Assembly: GCA_015501075.1 (NCBI GenBank)
Contig: JADNYJ010000249.1
Coordinates: forward strand, 1-51,091
Direction of reading: 5' to 3'
Source: Gymnopilus junonius
Lineage: Eukaryota; Basidiomycota; Agaricomycetes; Agaricales; Galerinaceae
DNA length: 51,091 nucleotides
This document shows positions 31,774-44,312 of this stretch, in pieces (the first letter of the stretch is position 1; each line of letters starts with the position of its first letter). The notes beneath the pieces are model-generated. The model made no database searches, was not told the origin of the DNA, and saw nothing but the letters and a program-made list of their open reading frames with translations. Both the position numbers and the translations under genes were made by a program.

Positions 31774-31814
31774 TTTCTCTTTCTCTTTCTCTTTCTCTTT
31801 TCCTTTCTCTTTCT
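31774..31814. repeat. (TTTCTC)n microsatellite
   Basis: About 41 bases of nearly pure TTTCTC/CTTTCT units. On the opposite strand it produces a meaningless Arg-Glu repeat in an open frame. Confidence 0.9.
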
Positions 31815-32139
31815 CGTCCCCTCGTCAGCTCAACCGCAAGACAATCTATACAATGGTCGATGAATACCATTACTGATCTTACCATGATAACCTACATCAC
31901 CGCATCTCCACTTCAATGGCTAGCACTTGTACTTGTACGGCACGTCTAGATACGAACGTTTCTCTTCTCAATATCGATGATCAGTACTCAGTACTCGGTA
32001 CTCGGTATCGATCACCCATCCATCAGCCCAGATACTATCTCGGCCACGGTATTGGCAAAGGATATTCCTTCATCACCTATCAAGTATCCTCCTTGATTGG
32101 CTTTCCAAGAGTCTTTTGGAATATGCTTTTGGAACACCG

Positions 32140-32172
32140 GCAATGTCCTACAGCCCAGCTGTAGGACATTGC
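32140..32172. repeat. 15-bp perfect inverted repeat (hairpin)
   Basis: Bases 32140-32154 are the exact reverse complement of 32158-32172 with a 3-base spacer, so RNA or single-stranded DNA could form a tight hairpin. No gene ends immediately beside it. Could be a palindrome left by a small transposon or a structured transcript. Confidence 0.85.
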
Positions 32173-33014
32173 ATTCCTTTTACTCGGCTCCGTTCGATTG
32201 AATTCTTTTCTTTCCTTTTACCCTTCTTTCCTCAACCTTTTTTTATTCCTTATTACGCGAGCACCCCCTTCCCCTGCTCCATGACCGTTCCCTCTTCCTT
32301 TTCCTAAACCCCAAAAAAACCCTGTCCCGCAGGCTGCTTCATATTCAGTACTTCATACCTGTCTCGCAAGCAGCAGCGGCTCAAATGCTACTTACGAAGT
32401 AGCGCTTCCAGATGGATGTGAATGTGACTGTAAAAATAAAGTACGTCTGTGGGATTTCAAGGTCTTCCGAGTTCTCTATATAATATATTATTCCAACAGC
32501 GCGCATCGAATGCCTTATCCATCCATCCGCTGCCTTTTGATTCTGCGCCGGATTTCTTTTATAGTATACGACATACGATTTACCTCGATAACGATTCATC
32601 TAGCGATCCTTACCCCACTGAGCAGCTCTATCCAATAAAAACATCTTCGAAGGCGCGCACACCACGTCGCTCACGACGTATGTCGATCAAAAGACATCTT
32701 CAGCTTTTTGTGTCTGTCCAACGGGACAAGGATCTGGGTCTCACCAAAATTCGTTTAGGTAGCGGGAGGTCATAGTTGGTTTGAGGATTTGATTTAGCGA
32801 GAGCATCGACCTTAGAGAGTCTGCATCCCTTGCTGTGTTCTTACATGCGATATACTTACTGAAAGTTGGAAGATAAAAAAATCATGATTGCATTGCGGTT
32901 CAATTTAAATATTCCGATCCGATTTATAGACAATTGAAGAAGCTAGATAGTTCTGTACGTGTACGTTGTAAACCAGAAATCATGATACCGAGGGAGATTG
33001 AGATCCTCAATAAA

Positions 33015-35539
33015 TCAAAGCACAGAATGCGTCGCGTTGAACTTGAACGCGGTGGCATTCCGATTCTGACTTGGTTGAGCAGAAGTACTCGAGGTATGAA
33101 CCTTAATCGGAGATTCCGATGAAGTCGTGTTCTTCGCATCACTCGCAATCGGTCCATTGGAAGTTGCAGGAGCGAACCACCAAAGGGTCGTCACTCCCAC
33201 AGGGAAGGTGTAAGTCGCCTGTTGACCATTGAATAAATCAAATCCTGAGATGACTCGAGAAAGGAAGCGTGATCGGCTGACCTGCATGCCTCTGAACTCG
33301 ATAGTGGCGGTGACTGGTTGAGGGTTCCATGTTGTTGAGGCGCTATCGTCCCCTGTAGAGAATATATCAGTGATGACAACATGAATATGGACGGGGGACA
33401 ATCATACAGTTCAACACGACAATGGAATATTGCAGCCAATCGGTCGGATTAACACGTCTAACAACATAAGCACCAACAATCAATGCCCAGCTTAATGACC
33501 CTTGAACGCTGACGCCAATTCTCTGCCCGAAAGGACCTCCGGGGTCTTTGGGAATAATAGCTTTGGACGCTTGCGCCATCGCATAGACTAGACGATAACT
33601 TGAAGGTCAGCGGGCGATGGACGGAGGTGCTGAGTTTAGGTGCACATACATTCTTGGTTATACGAGTAACTTCCATCACTGTTGACAGTGACTAAGGGTC
33701 TGCATCCAGGACCACCACAGCTGTTGGTTCCAGGTAGTTTAGGGTTGCCGTTGCCATCGAGGGCGAAATTCCACATAAGGCCCTATTTATGTTATGTCCA
33801 ATGACTATTAGTTGTCTTGCAGGATATAAAGAAACTTACCGACTGCGATCCATAGTTCAAGCTTCCGGTAAAGCTATATTCAAATGCCAGGACTTAGAGG
33901 ATGCGCCTAAATAAAAGAGATCGTTACATATTATCCATGTACCACTGAAAGTTATTAGAGATAGCCGAGATGTAATTTTTTATTAAATGAATTTACCTTG
34001 ATGTCGCTCCACCAGTCTGAGCCAAAAGTACCGCTACATTCAGTAAAGAAGATGCTCTGTAACAAGTTGTCAAATCCGAGTGAAGTCGAAGGATTTAAGG
34101 AGCTTATACCTTGGAAGGCCAAGCGCTTTGGAATTGAGCCTGGTCCGAGACAGATCCAGCATAGCAATGGAAAGCAACCCCGGAGAACGTGGTGCTGTAC
34201 GAGTTCATCTTTAGGGAAAACCGACATAAGGAATGGGACGAAATACATGACAATCCTGAACGTACCAATTGGACTGGATAAGCACCTGCGTCGTCCCAAT
34301 TATGCTATTCTCTTCAAGTCAGATCTGTGTCGGGAAAGAAATATCGAGATTCCGTACCTCATATCCGATAATTTGCACGCTGGATAACCCATTAGAGTTC
34401 AGGAGGGATCTGAGAGCTGTACCAACTTGGCCTTCAACGGAGGCACTCATAGTACAGGTCGGATAGGTGGGGTTGCTATTTTGGGGTTCGTTCTATACCG
34501 CAACGGTCATCACATCTTGAGCTCGATAAGAAGCAGTCGACTACCATACCTGGATGCCAACGGCAAATGCAGTGAAACCTTGGCTCTGGAAGCCCTGCAC
34601 GGCCTTCAAGAGATAATTCGCGTCTATTCATACTTGGTCAGATTCGAAAGTAGAAAGATAACGGAGACTTACAAACACCAATATATTGCGTCTGAAGGGA
34701 GCCGCCGTTCATGGTTCCGCTATCTTTCATCCACCCAGGCTAATAGCGATATCGTTGATGGAAGCTTTTAAACAGGAACGAAACCGACTCACGGGTGACC
34801 AAGGGACCAGATGAACTTTGATGGCAGGGTTAATGGACTGAATATCTTTCAAGACAGAAAAAACATAAGACGGAATATTGTTGATGCTGAAGTGGGACAA
34901 GCTAATATCGCCAGATACGTCGTCCAAACTGTACACTGGACAGAGCGCAAAAATTAGTAAATAATACGAGTCATCAGAAACTACATGGAATACATACAAT
35001 TGGCAGAGAAATCCGATGCTCCGATAGGAACCCGTATGTAGCTGAGGCCGGCTGCATCCACTGCATAGCTGGTACTGAAGCTGTAACCCAAAATGCTCCA
35101 GTAATTGGCGGAGTTTTTTGACTTGGACAATGGAATGAGTAATGGCTCTGCCTCATTTACTGAAAGAGCATATACCTTAAGATTACTGAGAGTGAGCGCG
35201 GAAGAGTCAGCTAGATTCATGTTGCATCATCAGCACGAGTAAAAGGAACGGCTAAAATAAATTACTCAGAGAGGCTCCGAACCCAGCAATTGGCTGATAC
35301 TCTACGGCATCATTAACAACGATGTCTGCACTCGCAGCTGGGCCTGGAGTAGCGAAGTTTATCGGAGACGAAGGCGCGAGGGAGGTAAAAAGCTTTGATC
35401 TATCCCAAGTAGTTTGCCACTATCAATTGATTATAAGCAATGCACGAATTGATGGAATGCAACTCACAATGTCCCATATCTGTTGAGAGAAGGCCGGAAC
35501 GATCGCAATCGAAAGAGAGAAGATGGTTAAAGACCGCAT
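33015..35539 (-). CDS. GH30 family glycoside hydrolase, secreted
   Basis: About 545 residues from roughly 14 exons, all with normal splice sites and no frame break. Start at ATG 35539 gives a signal peptide (MRSLTIFSLSIAIVPAFSQQ). The barrel follows: IAGFGASLTDSSALTLSNLK, YIRVPIGASDFSANLYS, HLVPWSPPGWMKDSGTMNGG, then the acid/base Glu in GIQNEPQNSNPTYPTC (about residue 225, split by an intron between Gln and Asn), FHCYAGSVSDQ, and the nucleophile Glu in FFTECSGTFGSDWWSDIK (about residue 320). The beta-sandwich region follows (LPGTNSCGGPGCRPLVTVNS, FYAMAQASKAIIPKD, TYTFPVGVTTLWWF). A Ser/Thr/Asn-rich tail ends at 33015. GH30 enzymes of fungi hydrolyse beta-1,6-glucan or related beta-glycans in cell walls; which subfamily this is cannot be settled by eye. 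Confidence 0.88.
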
Positions 35540-37254
35540 CGGGTTTCAGCTGAAGAAGACAAACCTTCAGAGCTCACTCTTATACCGTATGCTGGATTGT
35601 CAAGACGATCTAATTTCGGAGTCAAAAATGTCGGTTTCTCGTTCCGAGCTTGGTCGAGCTGCTGTACCATGCGGCACGCTGAAAACATCAAATGAGCGCG
35701 CACATTTGGAAGCGACCGTTGAAGTGTTCTAAAGCAGCTGTCATAATGGCAATCCAAGAGCCCTTTGTAAAGCGGCATGGAACTTGGGTGGGCTCTTCCA
35801 TGAGCCTTGGATCACGAGAGGTGCCATTCGACCTAATGCCGGATCTACCGCCACGCCAAATGGTATTGCTGCCATAGACAGAGCCAGACTAGGTGAGTTC
35901 CATTCGGGAACTAGACTACTGCGCTGACCATCTCGTCAGGATGGAAGCACAAAGATCAGAAGGTGCACAGGCTTGAGACGGAGAATAAACAAAAATTTTC
36001 CAATTTTTCTCGTCCGCCATTGGAAACTGAGTGATGACCCAAATGCAGAAAAATGGAGAAGACGAAGACTCATGAGGCAACATGAAGACCGAACCTGGGT
36101 CCATCATTTGCGGATTAAGAACCACGTGTCGCTACCAGAGAGAAAGACCAACAAATAGATGGTGCGCAACAACTGGTATATTTAAAAATACGCACCCATC
36201 GTCAGAGGCATTACTCATATACGGACTGGCAAACAAGGTTTCAGTTGTTTGAGTCTTTAAATGCTCCTTGCATAGGGCCACCAGCTTCCTGTCAGAGAAA
36301 TTCGAGTTTATAGATAAGAACATAAGGACTAGCGCACATGATCTCTAGTCGGTGACCAGTGTTAGCTACAGTCCTTGCTGGGTAAAGCTTCTCCATTAAT
36401 AAGCTAGGGCATCCGTCCACATGGAGTGCAGTGACCTTCCGGTGTAACCATGTGTGGGAGGGCTTCGGGATGTTGAATGGGTAACGACAATGACGACGGT
36501 AATCCAGAAATATCTCCAGCATCAGAATGGCCTTCTGAATTCGCCGCAATGTAGTATACAGCCCAGAAAAGCAGCATCGGCAGGACATTCTACTTCAAAC
36601 ATCACTACGAGGGCACAGGGCACTTTGGGCAGGTGACCATATATAGACGATCAGAAAAGACATTCAGAAAATCAGGAGAACCGTACATACAGGTTACAAC
36701 GGGAAGAATTCTTGCTATCGGATCACTCCATGAACTGTGCAAGCACATGAACTGAAAAGAAACAGCCCTTTAGTACCGATGCTGAGTCCAAGTCCCGACT
36801 TCAATTTCAAGTTCAATATGCACTTGCATGGAGAAGACAGTGCGGCGACCAGGTAAGAAAAAGCGGTCTGATTAGCAAGGTCGATGGGGCCCGGATATAA
36901 AAAGCAATGTGGAAAACCTGCGTCGGTCCCGGTGCGTTTACCAAACGTTACATCATAATACGCACGGACCATGACGTTACACAGGACGCCGAATCGCATG
37001 CTCAATGTTAATGGAGTCAGGCCCTTTTAAAAGTCTCTCTAATGTAGAAAGTTAAATTTCATCCACAGGAGGTCTCACGAAAAAAAAGGATGAACTATTC
37101 AAGATTAAATTAAAGTACGCTATTCTGATACGGTACATCGTTACTGATCGGATGGTGTCCTTTCGAATTAAAAGTACTAATGTTGGTGTGGGCATAATTC
37201 GTTCAACTCCTTTGGACTCGAAATGAGGTCCCTCTTTTCTGCAATGCATGCGGC
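35540..37254. other. Intergenic, unassigned
   Basis: About 1.7 kb between two minus-strand genes. The longest open frames (96-98 codons, minus, 36292-36588 and 36715-37005) show no family resemblance. The part next to 35539 should be the GH30 promoter. Confidence 0.35.
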
Positions 37255-39177
37255 TCATATCTCAATTGTAGATACCTTTGTCCGATCAACCAACACTTGC
37301 ATCTAGATCACGATAGTTAGATAAGAATGGCAATACTTTGTAAGAGAATCAAAACATACTGAAGGTGCATCTTTCGACATGCCAAAGCTTTCTGCTGGGA
37401 ACATGATGGCTTGATTTCCTCCTGAACTCATGTATTGTGAGCGCCGAGTCGTCTGTTTGAGATCTTTACGTGCATTGATACTGAAAAGATGATCAATCTT
37501 CAGGTTTCCGTGCTCATCAAAGGACGTACACTGTCATGACTGAATTTGCGTAGACTGGTTTGAACCGATTCCGATAAGTATAATAAAATCCAAATAAATA
37601 AGCACGACGTACGTTTACTAATCGCGAAGTGTATGCCTAGGAAAACAAGGTTTTGAGGCATCACTAGCCACTAGAGATATAAGGGAAATATAAAAATGGT
37701 ATACATATAAAGTAAGTGTAAAACTCACGCATACTAACGTCCCCAATGACGCCAAGCTTTTTAAAAGGAATTTAATATGTGAAGAGTCGTAGCGGTGATA
37801 AAATCTGAAAGCATACCAGTTGAGAAACCCGTTTTCGAATGCATAGAGCATTAACGTTTCAAGGATGTCATTCATACTGCGAGAAAATGAGCCATTGAAA
37901 AGAAGTGGAATAAACATAACCATAACTCACCTCGAGTCCTTTTTTATATTTTGACCCAGATAATAGCAAAGGCATCCCGCGAAAAGAATATCAAGCACCG
38001 AACAGAGTGCAAGGCCAGTAGAAAAAGCCCACTAAGGAATGAGCAAATGCTTTGAGCCAAAAGGTAGCAATTGATACCAGTAAAATGGCTCACTGTATAG
38101 AGCTGGGCAAACCGAGATATACTGTGCAATTGGATCCTAGATGGAAGGGAGGGTAAGAGATAAATTAAATGGACCAAATCGATTGATAGGACGAACATCT
38201 TAATTGTCGTCACTGAGAGTTAAATCAATATCATGATATGACTTTAATCCGATAGAAATGAAGAGAGATGCTCACGGAAAGCGAAGCCTATTCAAACATC
38301 AGTATCAGATACATATCTTCATATTGAAGCTTACATAGACGAACGCAGGACAGCATTGCCAAGGGTACCGCCACGAAATAGTTATCATGGCTGACTACAT
38401 CAACATTCAGCATCTCGATTTTGAGAGCAAAAAAAGTTTCGGGCTTACGTTTGAAAATACGATGGACAAAGAATCTGATGAATGTCAGTAGTCAGTAACT
38501 TGGGAATCGCAGGTCACAAGAAAGCCCTACATGTGAACAAATATCGTGAGGATTGCCTATAGGTATAACGCTTCAGTACGGAACATATGGACAAATGGAT
38601 TGCCTACCGTAGTCACTACTGTGAGCTGATATCGTAGGATTAGAAACAAAGTCTCTCCTAGTATAAATTCGCGTACCGCCAAAGACCTGAGGAAGGATAC
38701 ATTAGCATAAGGCCTACGACTAATAACTAGAGTGTACCATGGAATATAATCGATTCTCTCCATATCGCCATAATGCGCAATAAAGTGATCCCAGAGCGTC
38801 GCAGCAACGAAGATGGTGTGCAAGCAGTCGATAGACCTGCAACCCCAGAAGGTTCGTCAATCGGCTGGAAATCGCAAAATCAATAGAACGTACCAAACAT
38901 AAACTACCTGTATAAAGAAGGAAGAATCGAAACCCGTCAGATTTATCCTTACTGAGCAATAGACTCCAACTAACTAGTGCTTTGAGTAGTCGTTGATCAT
39001 TCTGGTAGTGCTTGAAGTAAGAGAATGTCTGGGCATTGACTACGCCGGAAAGGCTGTACAATCAACGTGATAAGGGCTGAGGATGTGAGGAGACATATAA
39101 GGCACGTACATGAAAGCTATAATTCCTCCTATCAATAGGGCACCGAAGGTGGACTGGATATCGACCATCGTGCTCAT
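37255..39177 (-). CDS. DUF6534-type seven-transmembrane protein, second copy
   Basis: Start ATG 39177 gives MSTMVDIQSTFGALLIGG then, across an intron, IAFILSGVVNAQTFSYFKHY and QNDQRLLKALV, the classic family N-terminus. Later exons read HTIFVAATLWDHFIAHYGD, TTVGNPFVH, FFVHRIFK, NYFVAVPLAMLSCVRL, TTIKMFVLSIDLVHLIY, STGLALCSVLDILFAGCLCY followed by YLGQNIKK, MNDILETLMLYAFENGFLT, SLGTLVCVS, MPQNLVFLGIHFAISK, YANSVM and SINARKDLKQTTRRSQYMSS. Together these give the seven helices and the conserved Asn-Ala-Arg ending. Introns are numerous (about 12), with GTACGT/GTATGT-type donors. The end is either 37255 (after one more intron) or 37303 (read-through). Function of the family is unknown; it sits in membranes. 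Confidence 0.75.
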
Positions 39178-42053
39178 GAGTCGAGGAGGGAGCTGAATGG
39201 GGCGAAGAGGTACGGAGAAGTCGGTCTGCCACTTTTATAGCACTGCGATGTCCGAAGGAGAAAACAATACGCCACGATGTGTTTTAAGTTTCGTCCCTGA
39301 CCATTACGGAGCGGAAGTCGAATCCTTGTCATCATGATTGTCTTCAATGCTGATGACCTTGCACGTTTCTTTACGTATGATTGCACATAACTGTAGTACT
39401 GCTCTTTTGTATGGGCCGTTATATTAGAAACCCGGCCGTAAGATATTGTGGTAATGTAGAGGGCCTTGAGGAGGTTGACGGTGCAGAGGGCTTTCGCCGA
39501 CCTTGGTATAAGACACTGCCTCTCCGAGTCGTACGTGTTTCGTCCCATCATCCACCTGATCAAAGTCTATTCCAAACGGAGGTCGCCTACGACAAGCCGC
39601 GGTCGGCGGACAGAACCCCGTGAGCATAGATTATCATAAACGGCGCTCGCCATTGGTCGACGATGTATGCTGCGATATGTTTAGATTCCTCTTATCTTCC
39701 TGGACGTCAGTCGATGGCCTTCAGTATGTCATCATGAATGTAATTCAGGACGTCACTCCTAATTGTTGAGTATAAATTGACAGAAAACAAAAAAATGAAA
39801 AGAAGAACCCTAGAAAATTTACCGGCCATGTCGTACCGGTAACGTACGTTTTGGAAGGACCCCGCCCATATAGAACGACAATGGCTCTAGTGCTTTCCTT
39901 CCGAGCTTGTTGTACATAAGCATTTATATATTTATATTTAGCCTCTTGAAAAACTCACGGAATGTCTTCGTGAGGATCAGCATGTACTGACGAACGTAGT
40001 ACTCTACTGTGATATTGAGATGAGTAATGACTTCCTAGCGCAGCCAGATTCAAAACAGTATGTCTGCGCCACAAAAAATGATATGTGGAGTGTCGGGGAC
40101 CGCAGGTGCTTAATATCATGATCCGAAGGGCCCCGAACAGAGAGAATAAGCGTCCTTCAGCGCTTGTCAAGATTTGTCCGCCATTCTCCGTGCGACACAT
40201 TTAATTTAAATGTTACATTTCTTATCTTATCGGTCGTAGACCTGTCCTCCCCTGCCTCCGAAGTGACAGAACTGACAACGGCCTTTTTGACGTTCAACAG
40301 CTCTGCCAAGACGAGTACGGTTCCCGTTCCCCTCCCAAACGATCAAGCCATATCATTGTTGGGGGAAAAGACGGATAATCGGAAAATCCAGTGGGTTTCC
40401 TTCTGGCCCATCTAAAAACCATTCACCCGAAATTACATTTAATAAGTTGTCGTCTCCTCGATCAACCCGAGGCCGCCATCTGCTTCTGTAGAGATCGAGG
40501 CGGATCGAACATTTTCATCACGATCTCCACTAGCTGCACTTTGCCGGCACATGCAAACGAAGAATCATTGAGTATCTTGTTCAATTGACTCTTGTCCTCG
40601 GTGCGATAACTGGCTGTGTCGTATTTCTTCCGATCGTTGAGCGTTCAAGAGACCTTGCCAATCCCAATCCGCTATATCACTGTAAGACCTGGAAGTACAC
40701 GTTCGGAAAAGAGAAGTCCTGAGATCTTAACAGATTTACTTACCGGTGCTTGCCGTTGCTTGCCGTGAATACACCTATCAACAGTGTAGCCCTGATTATT
40801 GATAACGAATATAATCGGTTTTAAGCCCGCCATCACCAACAGATAGCATAGCGGGATTCATGCCTAATTCTCGGGCAGCTAATGCCACTGACCATTTCCA
40901 AGCGTATGGTACAACAGGAGCTGATTCTTCCTCTGAACAGTGCTCGGGACGCCAACGATATAAAGGGCTGGTACAATTTCGGAATACGCTTCAAGCAAAA
41001 CAATTAACTTGTGGGGATTTGTGTGCAGCATGGCCAAGAAGAGAGCGCACCTCTTGCTATTCCACTGGTTGGAGATAACTTGCCCACGCCAAAACTTAAA
41101 AGCAGAGCATTGATCGTGGATGTGGTCTAACGAAGTGTTTGAACATACGTGGTGACTAAAACGCTGAAAGATCCTTCCCTTCCTTGGGCCGTCCATATCC
41201 GTCTGCAGCGTAGGCTGCGTTGAGCTCGTGGCCATAACCTTCTGTCAGTCAAGACTCAAAGCACAATGCAACTAAAACGCACCAGTTGCCAACCCAATCC
41301 AGTTGAGGATGGTCTTCAACTAAATCCTGTCCGGCCCAATATGATCAGAACGTAAAGCGACGCTAGTACAGACTACCAAATAAGAAATCATCACCAAGAA
41401 AGCGGTAGTATAGACATACCTTGAGGCCAAATTGCGAAAGCCGATTAAGCAAATAATTCCCTGCAGACACCTTGTTCGTCTCGTCCGTCTTTTGGCTCCG
41501 ACGTTGTCTTTCAGTCAGCTCAACTCGCAAAGCAGGAAGTTAGCTGCGGATTCCGAGTCTTGCGACATCGTTAGCGGAAATGTAGGTTGGAAAGTGAAAG
41601 AGGAGAACGAGCGAGCACACTGCTTTCTATAGTTCCTGCCTTCGCCGTCTGAACAAAGGTATGACGTGGGATGACCAAGTGCAAGCTATTTATAGTTGAA
41701 GCGTTGACGCAAGTCTTTCTTCCGACGAAAATGGACGCTTCAACTGGACAATCTTCCATTTAAATTTCATACAATTCTATTGCTACATCTATAAAGAAGA
41801 ATACCATGCCATCAAAAAAAAATTTCAAGCAGAAGAAAGCGACTTACACGTTACACACACAATACACATACACGCCTTTCGGTCAATTCCAACTTTTCTA
41901 AACAAAACAAAGTTCCAAAGCGCAAGTCATAAAACAAACACACATGCGGGATATGGGGAAGAGCAAGAGCAAAATCGTTCCGCGTATGAAGCCAACACAA
42001 GTCCATCTAAGAGGATATCACATATCCGGCCAAAAAGATCAGATTTCAGGGTG
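39178..42053. other. Unassigned stretch
   Basis: About 2.9 kb with no gene I can recognise. A minus-strand segment at about 41196-41236 resembles a short piece of the metacaspase exon (43385-43440, around QPT) but the flanks do not, so I do not call a paralogue. Plus-strand frames at 40164-40590 (about 150 codons in two frames) are open without known similarity. Promoter of the second DUF6534 gene is expected just above 39177. Confidence 0.35.
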
Positions 42054-44312
42054 TCAGAGAATAAAGTCCCGGTCTAGGTCCTACACGTCAATGACCGTTA
42101 GCATTGTATGCCTGTATAAAGGAAGGCTGATGAAACGTACGACGGGGTGGGTTCCAGAGATTTGGGCCTTTTGATGGTATTTTGGTATAAGTCGATCCCT
42201 TGAGAAGGAAAGAAAAAGAGCGCATAATCAGGGTCTACAATGGAAGAAAGCGGAAGCAAATGAAGACTACTAACCGCAGGTCCTCCAAGAGCTGCTCATA
42301 CGTCTGATGCGGTGTCCTTCCTAAAGCCCAATATCAGTTTCCCGCTGCAGCGAAAACGACAGAAAAGAAGAGGGATAGACCGGAACGCACTTAAACTGTG
42401 GATGAATTCCTACAACGATTAGACAAGCCAGCAAACGATCAGCACGGCGAATTAGTATTTAATAACGAAGCTGCATAAACAGCACGTACATAACTCATCG
42501 CACCCGTAGCCACCCCTCCATGGAACGTATCAGCACTCGTCTCATCATCCTTACACGCTGCGAAGCAGATCTGAGGAAACGGACGAAGTGGGATTACATA
42601 ATATTGACAGTTGATGATTGCTCCAGTGCCACGCACCACATCGGAGGCCGAGGCTCCTCGTTCTCTCGCGCGTCGACTGATGTGCGTGATCCCTCTCAGT
42701 CGTCCATGGGCAGAGTGCTGAAACGAGGAGATTAGCTAGAGCGACTATGACCCTCAGCGAAGAAGGGCATACAAGATACGGAAGATCTATGAGGGAGGTG
42801 AGTCGACGGAAGGAAGACGTTGATGCACAACGTACCTAACACTGTCCCTGAATGACAGGACTAGGCCAAAGTCGGAACTCAGAGGGTGGATATCGGAAGT
42901 AGGGAATGACACGCACATCAAATATGGCCTAGAGAGATCGTCTGAATCAGTTCCGCCATTTCATACAGCAAAAAGGGGAGCAATGAGCGAACCGTTAACC
43001 TACACCCAGCAGGAAGAGGTCGGACTAAGGTGTCGTGCAATTCCTAGACAGAAATATGGGTGTTAGGACGAAGGGCGGACAAGAGCATCGGAGAGGACGA
43101 ACATCGTCAATGATATCGTCGGTTTGTTTGAAGTCCACAGGGAAGATCACTAAGACGAAGTAGATGTGAGAGAGTGAAAGGGGGTGGAATGTGGCCGATC
43201 ACATACCTTCATCTTTTCCGTCAGTCTCCCGCCCCGTTTTATCAGGGGTTTGTCCACCGTGTCCAGAATCTTTATTGCCATGTAAGCGGAAATTTATGCG
43301 TTAAATAAGAGCTGAGACTCACAATGGAAGAAGAGGGAATCATGAGCGTGCGCGCCTTGTACAAGCCACTTCATAGCGTTGAACATTTCCTTTCGCGTAG
43401 GCTGCACTGAGTTGCGCCCATGACCATCGTCGGTTAGAAGAAGGATGTCTTCCGATCTGAATCCGTACACCTCTGGATGAAAAGGACGACGAACTTAGAA
43501 TGGCACAGTAGCAGAAAAGTGGCCCCTCTTACCCATAAGAAACTGACGCATGTTCTTCGCATCATTGGCGCATCCCTTCAGCTCGTTGTCGGATCCAGTG
43601 TAGTTGATGCCAATCTATAATGAAAAGTTAGCACAAAATACGAAACGAGAGAGAGAGAGCGACGTACACAGACTGCCTTCTTCCTCCCGGTACACTTCGA
43701 CCATACGAAATCGCGATTAGGAGGCAGGAGCTCAAAATACTTCTTCAACACGTCATCGAGAAAGCCCCGATCTCGAGTCGGGGACATCGTATCCGGAGGT
43801 CTATGATGAGAAACACCTCCAGGCGCACTTACAGCCGTTCCTGGTGGGATAAAAGGTGCTCTTCCGCGTTGGGAATAATCGTCACGGAATGAGGGCGGGT
43901 ATCCATAATCGCTTCGGGGAGGACCATATATTTGGCTGGCGGCATAGTGGGATTGTGGGCGGTCCTCGCGAGGGTATTGGCCATCGCGGTGGTGCTGGCT
44001 GCGTAGTGAAGATCGGTCATCTTGGTATCGATTTTGTATTGAAGGTTGGTAATCATGGTGCCGACTGCGCGCTGAAGGGGTATAATCACGTCCATGGGAG
44101 TTACTTCTGCGAGGACTGGAATAGGACCCGTCATCATCGTCGTATTCCGAGTCAGTGTAGACCGCTCGAGAGTGAGAGTGCGAACGGCGAGGTTCTGGGT
44201 ATGCGTAGTCCCTCGGATGAAGTGAATCACGAAGACTTAATCGTTCGATATTGTCTTCCAGAGACCCGGAAGATGCTGGAATCTCATAGGTGTCATAGAT
44301 AGGAGTGACCAT
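42054..44312 (-). CDS. Type I metacaspase (C14 family) with Arg/Tyr/Ser-rich prodomain
   Basis: About 466 residues over about 14 exons, intact. Residues 1-205 are a low-complexity prodomain rich in Arg, Ser, Tyr, His and Asp (PRRSNSHGRDYTPSARS and similar). The p20 core begins at KKAVC/IGINYTGSDNELKGCAND. It carries the catalytic His in YSGHGGQTPD (about residue 296) and the catalytic Cys in AIFDSCHSGTVLDLPYL (about residue 352, the DS/CHSG boundary split by an intron). A p10-like part follows (CFAACKDDETSADTFHGGVA, TYEQLLEDLR, THPVDLDRDFIL). Metacaspases are calcium-activated Arg/Lys-specific cysteine proteases involved in protein quality control, ageing and cell death in fungi. Both members of the dyad are kept. 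Upstream sequence reads FYPPPKAL in frame after an acceptor, so a further 5' exon is possible. Confidence 0.88.

Larger units (their letters stand above)
31237..33014. other. Intergenic, simple repeats
   Basis: About 1.8 kb with no supported gene. It contains a pyrimidine microsatellite at 31774-31814 and a strong hairpin at 32140-32172 (listed separately). Open frames are short and composition-driven. Confidence 0.45.

Noticed and set aside
31664..31885. Arg/Glu-repeat protein on the minus strand
   Set aside because: Entirely produced by the (TTTCTC)n microsatellite.
34460..34520. In-frame TAG just before the NEP catalytic motif of the GH30 gene
   Set aside because: It is the end of a 57-base intron (donor gtatgg, acceptor gtatag) lying exactly between GIQ and NEP; the spliced frame is intact.
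40879..41235. Second metacaspase-like gene
   Set aside because: Only about 40 bases around a QPT motif resemble the metacaspase exon; no catalytic His or Cys motif nearby.
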